Assembly: GCA_016937135.1 (NCBI GenBank)
Contig: JAFGWO010000246.1
Coordinates: 1 to 11,730 of the forward strand
Source of the DNA: Pseudomonadota bacterium
Lineage (GTDB): Bacteria > BMS3Abin14
Length of the DNA stretch: 11,730 nucleotides
Reading direction: 5' to 3'
Shown here in pieces: positions 1 to 6,842 of this stretch (positions are counted from its first letter, which is position 1; each line of letters starts with the position of its first letter). The notes under the pieces are model-generated. The model saw nothing but the letters and a program-made list of their open reading frames with translations, made no database searches and was not told the DNA's origin. Position numbers and translations under genes: made by a program.

Positions 1-872
1 GGATGATCCAGGCCGCCTCGGAAGGAAAGCTCAAGGCCCTCTACCTCGTGGGCGTCGACCCCTTCAGTTCCATTCCGGGCAGCTCCGAGGTCCAGGAAGC
101 CCTGGAAAAGCTGGAGTTCCTCTTGGTCCAGGATCTCTTCATGACCGAGGCCGCCCGCAATGCGGATGTAGTTCTTCCCGCGGCCGGGATGGCCGAGAGG
201 GAAGGGACCCTGACGAGTTCCGAGCGCAGGGTTCAGAAGATCAGCAAAGCGGTCCGCGAGAGTGGGGAATCCAGGGCCGATTGGAAAATTTTCACTGGCC
301 TTGCCGCAGCCTTGAAGGCTTCGGGAATGGATTTCTCCTCTCCGAAGGATATTCTGGGGGAAATCTCCCGTGTGGTTCCCTCCTATGCCGGCCTTGGGGA
401 TGTTGATCTCGGCAATGGAGGGGTCCAGTGGCCCGCACCGGGAACCGAGCGGCTTTGCGGGGACGGGGTCCCCGGCGGGAAAGAGCGCTTCGGCGCGGTG
501 GCGGAATGGAGCACGATGGAAAAAGGGAGCCAGTATCCCCTTTCCCTGATCCTGGGGGAACTGCTTTTCCACTCCGGAAGCCTGAGCCGTTATTCCGAGA
601 ACCTCAACAAGATCGTCTCCTCGGCGTGTCTCCTCCTGAACCCTCAGACAGCCGCGGAATTCAAGATTCCCGATGAGAGCACCGTCAGGATTTATTCCGC
701 CAATGGTTCCGTCAAGGTGCAGGCGCGCCACTCGGAAGATCTGGTCCCCGGCGTTCTTTTCCTTCCCAGGCATTTTGAAAACGTCAGGGCCTCCGATCTG
801 ATGGTCCCTGGTCCCGGAACGGAATCGATGACGGCTGTCGTCAAGGTCAGGGTCGAAAGAATCGAGGAATAA
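1..872 (+). CDS. nuoG: NADH-quinone oxidoreductase subunit G, C-terminal part (5' end outside window)
   Basis: NuoG is the large Fe-S subunit of the peripheral arm of complex I; its C-terminal half is a molybdopterin-oxidoreductase fold that usually no longer binds the cofactor. About 289 codons are visible, in frame from base 3. The ATG at 3-5 is probably internal, because sequence from there already lies deep in the fold (LYLVGVDPF, then NADVVLPAAGMAEREGT). Visible residues 1 to about 110 belong to the molybdopterin-oxidoreductase domain. About 178 to 285 resemble the molydopterin dinucleotide-binding domain (SLILGELLFHSGSLSRYS, VPGVLFLPRHF). The stop TAA at 870-872 lies 11 bases before nuoH, which supports NuoG over a stand-alone formate dehydrogenase. 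One oddity is the SSERRVQ segment, which is closer to the formate dehydrogenase alpha-subunit style (ERRVQ) than to the EGRVQ I expect in NuoG. The N-terminal 2Fe-2S and 4Fe-4S region cannot be seen. Confidence 0.9.
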   Translation, partial: MIQAASEGKLKALYLVGVDPFSSIPGSSEVQEALEKLEFLLVQDLFMTEAARNADVVLPAAGMAEREGTLTSSERRVQKISKAVRESGESRADWKIFTGLAAALKASGMDFSSPKDILGEISRVVPSYAGLGDVDLGNGGVQWPAPGTERLCGDGVPGGKERFGAVAEWSTMEKGSQYPLSLILGELLFHSGSLSRYSENLNKIVSSACLLLNPQTAAEFKIPDESTVRIYSANGSVKVQARHSEDLVPGVLFLPRHFENVRASDLMVPGPGTESMTAVVKVRVERIEE

Positions 873-883
873 GGGAAACCATT

Positions 884-1924
884 ATGGAGAACGTCCTTTT
901 GTACCTGCTCGTTTTTACCCTCAAGGTCGCCGCGATCATTACCCTGGCTTTGGGCGGTACGACGTTCATGATCTGGGTTGAGAGAAAGGGAGCCGCCCGC
1001 ATCCAGAACCGGAGCGGCCCCCTTTATGTAGGCCCATGGGGCCTTTTCCAGCCTATCGCCGACGGCATCAAGCTGTTCCTGAAGGAGGATATATTTCCGA
1101 CCTGCGCGGACAAGGTCCTTTTCTTCATTGCTCCCCTTATCTGCTTCGCGCCGTCGCTGATGACCTTTGCGGTCATCCCTGTAGGCCCCCATGTCCAGAT
1201 CGCGGACATCAACATCGGGATCATCTATATCCTGGCCATTTCCTCCCTGGGCATTTTCGGCATCGTTATGGGTGGATGGTCCTCCAACAACAAGTATTCC
1301 CTGCTCGGGGGGCTCCGCTCTGCCGCCCAGATGATCAGCTATGAGATCACCCTGGGGCTTTCCGTGGTTGGCGTGGTTGTCTTCGCCGGGTCCCTTTCCC
1401 TCAACGACATCGTTATGGCGCAGGCTGGGTCGTGGTTCCTCGGCATCCCGAAATGGTTTGTCATCCCGCAGATCCTGGGGTTTGCCCTCTTCCTGGTTTC
1501 CATGTTCGCTGAGACCAACAGGCTCCCCTTTGACCTGCCCGAGGCGGAGCACGAGCTCGTAGGCGGGTATTTCACCGAATATTCCAGCATCCAGTGGGGC
1601 CTCTTCATGATGGGCGAGTACGTGGCCATGATCTCCATTTCATGCGTCATGGTGACCCTCTTCCTCGGCGGGTGGCTTCCCCTGCCGTGGATCGGCCCCC
1701 TCGTCGAAGGGCTCCTCCCGGCCGGGTTCGTCCTTTATGTGATGCCGGTGGTCTGGTTCCTTTCGAAGGTGGCCTTCTTCATGTTCCTCTTCGTCTGGGT
1801 CCGCTGGACCATCCCGAGGCTGAGGTACGACCAGCTAATGGCTCTTGGCTGGAAGGTTCTGATCCCCCTGGCGCTTCTTAACGTTATTATCGCCGGCGTT
1901 CTGAAGACGTTCCAGATCGTCTGA
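884..1924 (+). CDS. nuoH: NADH-quinone oxidoreductase subunit H
   Basis: NuoH is the membrane subunit that forms much of the quinone chamber and couples it to the proton-pumping arm. The 346-residue product is of normal length and highly hydrophobic, with about eight membrane helices. Family landmarks are in order: the first-loop motif WVERKGAARIQNR with E33, then GLFQPIADGIKLFLKEDI (about 53-70). Next come GWSSNNKYSLLGGLRSAAQM (131-150) with E154 just after, and the acidic loop AETNRLPFDLPEAEHELVGG (209-228), whose glutamates are tied to quinone coupling in the family. The start is ATG at 884, preceded by AAGGGAA (871-877) at 7-base spacing and overlapping the nuoG stop. It sits between nuoG and nuoI with short gaps, so it is co-transcribed. 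Nothing is missing or broken. Confidence 0.97.
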   Translation: MENVLLYLLVFTLKVAAIITLALGGTTFMIWVERKGAARIQNRSGPLYVGPWGLFQPIADGIKLFLKEDIFPTCADKVLFFIAPLICFAPSLMTFAVIPVGPHVQIADINIGIIYILAISSLGIFGIVMGGWSSNNKYSLLGGLRSAAQMISYEITLGLSVVGVVVFAGSLSLNDIVMAQAGSWFLGIPKWFVIPQILGFALFLVSMFAETNRLPFDLPEAEHELVGGYFTEYSSIQWGLFMMGEYVAMISISCVMVTLFLGGWLPLPWIGPLVEGLLPAGFVLYVMPVVWFLSKVAFFMFLFVWVRWTIPRLRYDQLMALGWKVLIPLALLNVIIAGVLKTFQIV

Positions 1925-1940
1925 CACGGGAGACACCACA

Positions 1941-2387
1941 GTGGGTTTGATGACCAACATTTTCCAGACTGACATCCTCAAGGGGCTGGGAGTAACCATT
2001 AAGTACTTCTTCTCGAAGCCCGTCACCTTCCGCTACCCGGAAGTGCGCTATGAGATGGGGGAGCGGTTCCGCGGCGCCCATATCCTGAAGCGCCACGAGG
2101 ATGGAGCCGAGCGCTGTGTCGGGTGCGGCCTGTGCGCCGAGATATGCCCGGCCCAGGCAATCCGCATTGAAACCTCCAACGGGGAGGACAGGGAAAGGAT
2201 CGTTGACCGGTACGAAATCGATCTGGGCCTGTGCATCTACTGCGGATTCTGCCAGGAGGTCTGCCCGGTTGACGCCGTCTTCCTGGGCAAGGACTACGAA
2301 CTGGCGGACACGGACCCCGGCCGAACCCACGTCGGCAAGGACGAGATGCTCGCCAAGGGGGAAGATCCCCGGTACAACCATCTTTAG
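1941..2387 (+). CDS. nuoI: NADH-quinone oxidoreductase subunit I (8Fe ferredoxin-type)
   Basis: NuoI carries the two 4Fe-4S clusters that bring electrons to the terminal cluster near quinone (N6a and N6b in the usual naming). The 148-residue product has two perfect CxxCxxCxxxCP motifs: C59, C62, C65, C69 and C98, C101, C104, C108. The N-terminal segment, about residues 10-45, resembles the amphipathic part that sits against the membrane arm (LKGLGVTIKYFFSKPVTFRY). The start is probably GTG at 1941, because GGGAG (1928-1932) lies 8 bases upstream. An ATG three codons later (1950) is the alternative and would remove only MGL. The C-terminus (GEDPRYNHL) is a normal NuoI ending. The gap to nuoH is 16 bases and the gap to nuoJ is 10 bases. 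Confidence 0.97.
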   Translation: MGLMTNIFQTDILKGLGVTIKYFFSKPVTFRYPEVRYEMGERFRGAHILKRHEDGAERCVGCGLCAEICPAQAIRIETSNGEDRERIVDRYEIDLGLCIYCGFCQEVCPVDAVFLGKDYELADTDPGRTHVGKDEMLAKGEDPRYNHL

Positions 2388-2397
2388 GAGCGAGGAT

Positions 2398-2910
2398 ATG
2401 GGTCTTCCAGAGATATTCTTTTACTATTTTGCCATCATGGCCGTTGTGACGGCGGGTTTCGCGGTAACGCGTCCGAACCCCGTATACTCAGTCCTTTTCC
2501 TTGTGGCCTGTTTCTTCCATGTGGCCGGCCTTTTTGTCCTCCTCGGAGCGGAGTTCCTGGCCGCCCTCCAGATCCTGGTCCAGGCGGGGGCCCTGATGGT
2601 CCTCTACCTTTTCGTCGTCTTCCTGTTTAACCTGTCCGAAGCGAAGACCGCCCGAATAGTCCACCGGCAGGCGGGCTTTGCGGGGATCGTCAGCCTGATC
2701 CTCGTTGCCCTCATGGTCATCTTTTCCGTCCAGGGGGTTTTCCGCGGCCCCTTCAGGGAACTGGTCCGGCCCCAGACGACCGACAACGTTTCCTATGTAG
2801 CCGGGGCCCTGTTCACGGATTTCCTCCTGCCTTTTGAACTCGCATCGCTGGTGCTCCTGGTTGTGCTTTTCGGCGCTATCGTCCTGGGGAAAAGGGAGGA
2901 AGGGGAATGA
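2398..2910 (+). CDS. nuoJ: NADH-quinone oxidoreductase subunit J
   Basis: NuoJ is a small antiporter-arm membrane subunit next to NuoK and NuoA. The product is 170 residues with about five hydrophobic helices. The family signature is clear in the middle: [20 protein letters not shown], with the helix-3 region that contains the pi-bulge in solved complexes, followed by [11 protein letters not shown]. The open frame extends upstream into nuoI, but the real start is ATG 2398. It has AGGAG (2386-2390) 7 bases before it, overlapping the nuoI stop, and the product then begins [14 protein letters not shown] like a normal NuoJ. The stop TGA (2908-2910) overlaps the nuoK start in an ATGA arrangement, a sign of translational coupling. 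The C-terminal tail (GKREEGE) is short and charged. Confidence 0.95.
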   Translation: MGLPEIFFYYFAIMAVVTAGFAVTRPNPVYSVLFLVACFFHVAGLFVLLGAEFLAALQILVQAGALMVLYLFVVFLFNLSEAKTARIVHRQAGFAGIVSLILVALMVIFSVQGVFRGPFRELVRPQTTDNVSYVAGALFTDFLLPFELASLVLLVVLFGAIVLGKREEGE

Positions 2911-3209
2911 TCGGCCTGACGCATTATCTGGTCCTTTCGGCCATCCTTTTTATCATTGGCGTCATGGGCGTGCTCATGAGGCGGAATATCATCGTCATCC
3001 TTCTTTCCATCGAGTTGATATTGACCTCGGTGAACCTTAACCTGATCGCCTTCTCCCATTTCGCTCACAATCCAACGGGGCAGGTTTTCGTGTTCTTCGT
3101 CCTGACTATTGCCGCGGCTGAGGCGGCTCTGGGGCTGGCGATCCTTGTGACCTTGTACAAGAACCTCGAGTCCATCAATGTGGACGACGTCAACCAGCTG
3201 AAGGGCTAG
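2907..3209 (+). CDS. nuoK: NADH-quinone oxidoreductase subunit K
   Basis: NuoK is the MrpC-like three-helix subunit of the proton-pumping arm. The product is 100 residues, the usual family length. The two conserved membrane glutamates that carry protons are present, E36 ([15 protein letters not shown]) and E72 ([13 protein letters not shown]), at the same numbers as in E. coli NuoK. The ATG at 2907 overlaps the nuoJ stop by four bases. A purine-rich SD-like stretch (GGAGGA at 2895-2900) lies inside the end of nuoJ. The stop TAG at 3207-3209 runs directly into the SD of nuoL. Confidence 0.97.
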   Translation: MIGLTHYLVLSAILFIIGVMGVLMRRNIIVILLSIELILTSVNLNLIAFSHFAHNPTGQVFVFFVLTIAAAEAALGLAILVTLYKNLESINVDDVNQLKG

Positions 3210-3221
3210 GAGACCCAAACG

Positions 3222-5153
3222 ATGACTGAAGCCGTAGTCCTGGTCCCTCTGTTCCCCGCCCTCGGGGTCCTTCTGAACCTGATCTTTTCAAGGAGGATGT
3301 CCGAGGCCGCGGTCGGAATCATGGCGTGCGCCGCCGTCGGCGCCTCCTTTCTCTCGGCGGTAGTGGCTGTTTTCGGGCTGTCAAACATGGAAGCGGGACA
3401 CCGGGCGGTTGAGACGATCCTCTACCAGTGGATCGGATCCGGCAAATTTTCCGTCGATGTCGGGTTCCTTCTGGACCCCCTGTCCTCGGTGATGATCCTC
3501 GTAGTCACCGGCGTGGCTTTCCTCATTCATGTCTATTCCATCGGCTACATGCACGGCGACCCCGGAGTCCGGCGGTTCTTCCTGTATATGAACCTCTTCG
3601 TTTTCGCCATGCTCCTCCTGGTCCTGGGCAACAGTTATCTCATCCTGTTCGTGGGCTGGGAGGGAGTGGGCCTTTGTTCCTACCTGCTCATCGGGTTCTG
3701 GTATGTCAAGGACAGCGCGGCCAACGCAGGGCAGAAAGCCTTCGTGGTCAACAGGATCGGCGATTTCGGGTTCCTCCTCGGCATGCTTCTGATTGTCTTC
3801 AACTTCGGCACCCTTTCCTTTACAAAGGTCTTCGCCGAGGCGCCCCATGTCTTTAACTCCGGGGATTTCATGATTACCCTGATCACCCTCCTCATGTTCC
3901 TCGGAGCCACCGGAAAATCGGCGCAGCTTCCCTTGTACATCTGGCTTCCGGATGCCATGGAGGGCCCGACCCCTGTTTCCGCCCTTATCCATGCAGCGAC
4001 AATGGTCACCGCCGGCGTCTACATGATCTGCAGGAGCCATGTCCTTTATGACCTGGCCCCGGCGTCCCTCGTCGTCGTGGCCACGGTGGGGTGCCTGACG
4101 GCGTTTCTGGCCGGGACTATCGCCCTGGTCCAGAACGACATCAAAAGGGTCCTGGCCTATTCCACCGTCAGCCAGCTCGGCTACATGATGCTCGCGGCGG
4201 GGGTGGGGGCCTACACTGCGGCGATTTTCCACCTCATGACCCACGCTTTCTTCAAAGCCCTCCTCTTCCTCGGGGCCGGAAGCGTCATCCATGCCCTTCA
4301 TGAGGAACAGGACATCCGGAACATGGGCGGCCTCCGGAAGATCATGCCCGTCACCTACACGACGTTTCTCGTGGCCTCCCTGGCCATTGCCGGGATCCCG
4401 CCCCTGGCAGGGTTCATGTCCAAGGACGAGATCCTCTATTCGACCTTCAACGCCGGCATGGGCGGCTGGAATTTCATCCTCTGGTTCCTGGGGATCTTCA
4501 CGGCCTTCATGACCGCTTTCTATATGTTCCGACTGGTTTTCAAGACCTTTCACGGGGAGTGCCGCCTGGATCCCGAGCGGAAGAAGCATGCCCATGAGTC
4601 GCCCCCTGTGGTTACCATCCCGCTGAGCGCCCTGGCCTTTCTTTCCGCTGTCGGAGGTTTTCTGGGCATCCCCATATTTCTCAAGTACAACGTCATGCAC
4701 AACTGGATCGGCCCGGTCTTCGCCAAGGTCGCCCATCACGGAGAGGAAGCGGCCCACGCGGCTCACAGCCTTTTCGCCGAACTCAGCCTCATGGGGATAT
4801 CGGTTGTGGTTGCCACAGCGGGCATCCTCCTCGCCCTGGTCATCATCCTGTTCAGGCCCGGGATCGCCGAAGGCATCCGGCAGAATTACAGCAGTCTTTA
4901 CAACCTTTTCCTGAACAAATGGTGGGTCGACGAGATGTATAACGCGGTTGTGATCCGACCGCTCTGGGCCCTTTCAGGCTTCTTCTGGACGGAATTCGAT
5001 GGAAAGGGGATAGACGGCACCCTTCACGGCATCGCCAATGGAGCCCAGGGGTCCGGTGGGTGGCTTTCAAGATTCCAGACAGGGTTTATACAGAATTACG
5101 CCCTCACCATGGCCATCGGCGTCGCCGTGATTATGATATTGGCTTTGTTCTAG
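3222..5153 (+). CDS. nuoL: NADH-quinone oxidoreductase subunit L
   Basis: NuoL is the distal Mrp-antiporter-like proton pump of complex I. The 643-residue product has the full family layout: an N-terminal helix bundle, a 14-helix antiporter core and the C-terminal lateral helix that runs along the membrane arm. Pump residues are in place: E147 (VGWEGVGLCSYL), K232 (GATGKSAQLPLYIWLPDAM), H257, H337, H341, K345 and K401/D402 (GFMSKDEILYSTF). The lateral-helix region begins around SSLYNLFLNKWWVDEMYN (about 558-575) and ends with a final membrane helix (NYALTMAIGVAVIMILALF). The start is ATG 3222, with AGGAGA (3208-3213) 8 bases upstream. A His-rich stretch (KVAHHGEEAAHAAHSL, near 506-521) lies in a hydrophilic loop before the last third. 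The gene looks intact. Confidence 0.97.
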   Translation: MTEAVVLVPLFPALGVLLNLIFSRRMSEAAVGIMACAAVGASFLSAVVAVFGLSNMEAGHRAVETILYQWIGSGKFSVDVGFLLDPLSSVMILVVTGVAFLIHVYSIGYMHGDPGVRRFFLYMNLFVFAMLLLVLGNSYLILFVGWEGVGLCSYLLIGFWYVKDSAANAGQKAFVVNRIGDFGFLLGMLLIVFNFGTLSFTKVFAEAPHVFNSGDFMITLITLLMFLGATGKSAQLPLYIWLPDAMEGPTPVSALIHAATMVTAGVYMICRSHVLYDLAPASLVVVATVGCLTAFLAGTIALVQNDIKRVLAYSTVSQLGYMMLAAGVGAYTAAIFHLMTHAFFKALLFLGAGSVIHALHEEQDIRNMGGLRKIMPVTYTTFLVASLAIAGIPPLAGFMSKDEILYSTFNAGMGGWNFILWFLGIFTAFMTAFYMFRLVFKTFHGECRLDPERKKHAHESPPVVTIPLSALAFLSAVGGFLGIPIFLKYNVMHNWIGPVFAKVAHHGEEAAHAAHSLFAELSLMGISVVVATAGILLALVIILFRPGIAEGIRQNYSSLYNLFLNKWWVDEMYNAVVIRPLWALSGFFWTEFDGKGIDGTLHGIANGAQGSGGWLSRFQTGFIQNYALTMAIGVAVIMILALF

Positions 5154-5167
5154 AGGAGAATCATCAG

Positions 5168-5210
5168 TTTTCAGCCGTTTTCTGACGGCCAAAACCGGAA
5201 AGAGCTGAAA
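5168..5210 (+). promoter_or_regulatory. Hairpin in nuoL-nuoM spacer overlapping the nuoM initiation region
   Basis: This 56-base spacer is the longest inside the operon part seen here. Two mutually exclusive foldings are visible. Fold A pairs GCCGT (5174-5178) with ACGGC (5185-5189) around loop TTTCTG and leaves the nuoM ribosome-binding area (GGAAAGAG, 5197-5204) free. Fold B pairs TTTCAGC (5169-5175) with GCTGAAA (5204-5210), which includes the A of the nuoM ATG, plus GTTTT (5177-5181) with AAAAC (5191-5195). There is no T-run, so it is not a terminator. The pairing is seen in sequence; any role in RNA processing or translation control is inference. Confidence 0.45.
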
Positions 5211-6829
5211 TGAACGAACTGAATTTTCCACTCCTTTCGCTAGTCACCTACCTGCCGGCGGTTGGCGCTCTCCTGATGGTTCTTTTCGTCTCGGGCCGCA
5301 ATCACCATGCGGTCCGGTACACGGCCCTCGGCATTGCGGTGGCGGATTTCCTCCTGTCCCTGCTGATCCTCCCTTATTACCAGGTGAGCCAGTCAGGGTT
5401 CCAGCTCCTTGAAAAGTCGGCCTGGATCAAGGGGATGGGGATCCAGTATCAGATGGGGGTCGACGGGATAAGCCTTCTCCTCGTCCTGCTGACGACCTTC
5501 CTGGGCGCCTTGGCCATTCTTTCCTCCTTTTCGGCCATTACCGAGCGGGTCAAAGAGTATATGGCATGCCTTCTCATCCTCCAGACGGGGATGATCGGTG
5601 TCTTCTTTGCTCTGGATATCGTCCTTTTCTACGTGTTCTGGGAAGTCATGCTCATCCCCATGGCCCTCCTCATCGGAGTGTGGGGCGGCAAGCGCAGGAT
5701 TTACGCGGCCGTCAAGTTCTTCCTTTACACCCTGGTTGGAAGCCTTTTCATGCTCATCGGCTTCCTTGTGGTTTTCTTCGCCCATGGGGGCGCCACGGGT
5801 GTTTACACCTTCGACCTGATCCGCCTCATGAAGGCGGCACTTCCCTACGATATCCAGGTCTGGGGCTTCTGGGCGCTGTTCCTCGGGTTCGCCATCAAAG
5901 TGCCTCTCTTCCCCTTCCACACATGGCTCCCGGACGCCCACGTGGAGGCACCAACTGCGGGATCGGTCATCCTCGCCGGTGTCCTTCTTAAAATGGGGAC
6001 CTACGGTTTCGTCCGGTTTTCCCTCGGACTGTTTCCACAGGCGGCCCTCAAGGCCATCCCGGCCATCCTGACCCTGGCCGTTATCGGGATCATTTACGGC
6101 GCCCTGGTTGCCTGGGTCCAGCCCGACGTCAAAAAACTTGTGGCCTACAGCTCGGTCAGCCACCTCGGGTTCGTGGTCCTGGGACTTTTCACCGTGACGG
6201 TCCAGGGCATTCAGGGGGGCGTCCTTCAGATGATCAACCATGGCCTGTCGACAGGCGCCCTGTTCCTTCTGGTGGGAGTCCTCTATGAAAGGCGTCACAC
6301 CAGAATGCTGGATCAGTTCGGAGGGCTCGCGGCCAAGATGCCCGTGTTCGCCGGCATCCTTGGAATCGTGACCTTTTCGAGCATCGGCCTGCCAGGCCTC
6401 AACGGTTTTATCGGGGAGTTTCTCATCCTCCTGGGGGCATTCCAGGCGAAACAGTTCGTCTTTGGCGCGCTGGCGGCGACAGGTGTGGTCCTGGGGGCAG
6501 TCTACATGCTCCACATGTACAAGAAGGTCATGTTTGGAAAGATTACCAGGGAAGAGAACCAGAACATCACCGACATGAACCAGAGGGAGATCCTGGTCCT
6601 CGCCCCCATCCTTGTCCTCATCTTCTGGATCGGTCTTTATCCCATGCCTTTCCTCAGGGTCATGGAGCCTGCCGTGAACGATATCGTGGCCCGTCTGGAG
6701 GTCCATGAGCCCGGCAGGATGGGAAGCAGCCCGCACGCCGCCATTATTAACTCCCCTCTTTCGGAAGACGGGAGGATTGCTGATCTGCAATGGGAAACGG
6801 ACGATCCTACAAGCGCAATAAAAGAATAA
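5210..6829 (+). CDS. nuoM: NADH-quinone oxidoreductase subunit M
   Basis: NuoM is the second Mrp-antiporter-like proton pump. The product is 539 residues with 14 predicted membrane helices. Expected charged residues are present: E145 (FWEVMLIPM), K230 (GFAIKVPLFPFHTWLPDAH), K261 (VLLKMGTYGFVRF), H318 (SSVSHLGFV), H344 (INHGLSTGALF) and E403 (GFIGEFLILLGAF). The start is ATG 5210 with a modest SD (GGAAAGAG). The gene follows nuoL after a hairpin-bearing spacer. After the last membrane helix (about 461-478) there is a hydrophilic tail of roughly 55 residues, making the protein about 30 residues longer than E. coli NuoM. The stop TAA (6827-6829) overlaps the SD of nuoN. Confidence 0.96.
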   Translation: MNELNFPLLSLVTYLPAVGALLMVLFVSGRNHHAVRYTALGIAVADFLLSLLILPYYQVSQSGFQLLEKSAWIKGMGIQYQMGVDGISLLLVLLTTFLGALAILSSFSAITERVKEYMACLLILQTGMIGVFFALDIVLFYVFWEVMLIPMALLIGVWGGKRRIYAAVKFFLYTLVGSLFMLIGFLVVFFAHGGATGVYTFDLIRLMKAALPYDIQVWGFWALFLGFAIKVPLFPFHTWLPDAHVEAPTAGSVILAGVLLKMGTYGFVRFSLGLFPQAALKAIPAILTLAVIGIIYGALVAWVQPDVKKLVAYSSVSHLGFVVLGLFTVTVQGIQGGVLQMINHGLSTGALFLLVGVLYERRHTRMLDQFGGLAAKMPVFAGILGIVTFSSIGLPGLNGFIGEFLILLGAFQAKQFVFGALAATGVVLGAVYMLHMYKKVMFGKITREENQNITDMNQREILVLAPILVLIFWIGLYPMPFLRVMEPAVNDIVARLEVHEPGRMGSSPHAAIINSPLSEDGRIADLQWETDDPTSAIKE

Positions 6830-6834
6830 GGGAG
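6828..6834 (+). promoter_or_regulatory. Shine-Dalgarno that decides the nuoN start
   Basis: AAGGGAG overlaps the nuoM stop codon and lies 8 bases before ATG 6843. A longer frame opens at GTG 6834, but that codon overlaps this SD and has none of its own, so ATG 6843 is preferred. Confidence 0.7.
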
Positions 6835-6842
6835 TGGGCCCC

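Noticed and set aside
692..1552. 286-codon minus-strand frame opposite nuoG/nuoH
   Set aside because: Shadow frame with biased composition, crossing two well-supported genes.
2101..2397. Upstream extension of the nuoJ frame as a longer protein
   Set aside because: It overlaps the Fe-S motif part of nuoI in another frame. The AGGAG at 2386-2390 and normal NuoJ length set the start at 2398.
3381..4766. 461-codon open frame on the minus strand opposite nuoL
   Set aside because: Same shadow effect: the polar, repetitive composition mirrors hydrophobic codons, and there is no recognisable fold.
6834..6836. GTG at 6834 as the nuoN start
   Set aside because: It overlaps the SD that is properly spaced for ATG 6843 and has no SD of its own.
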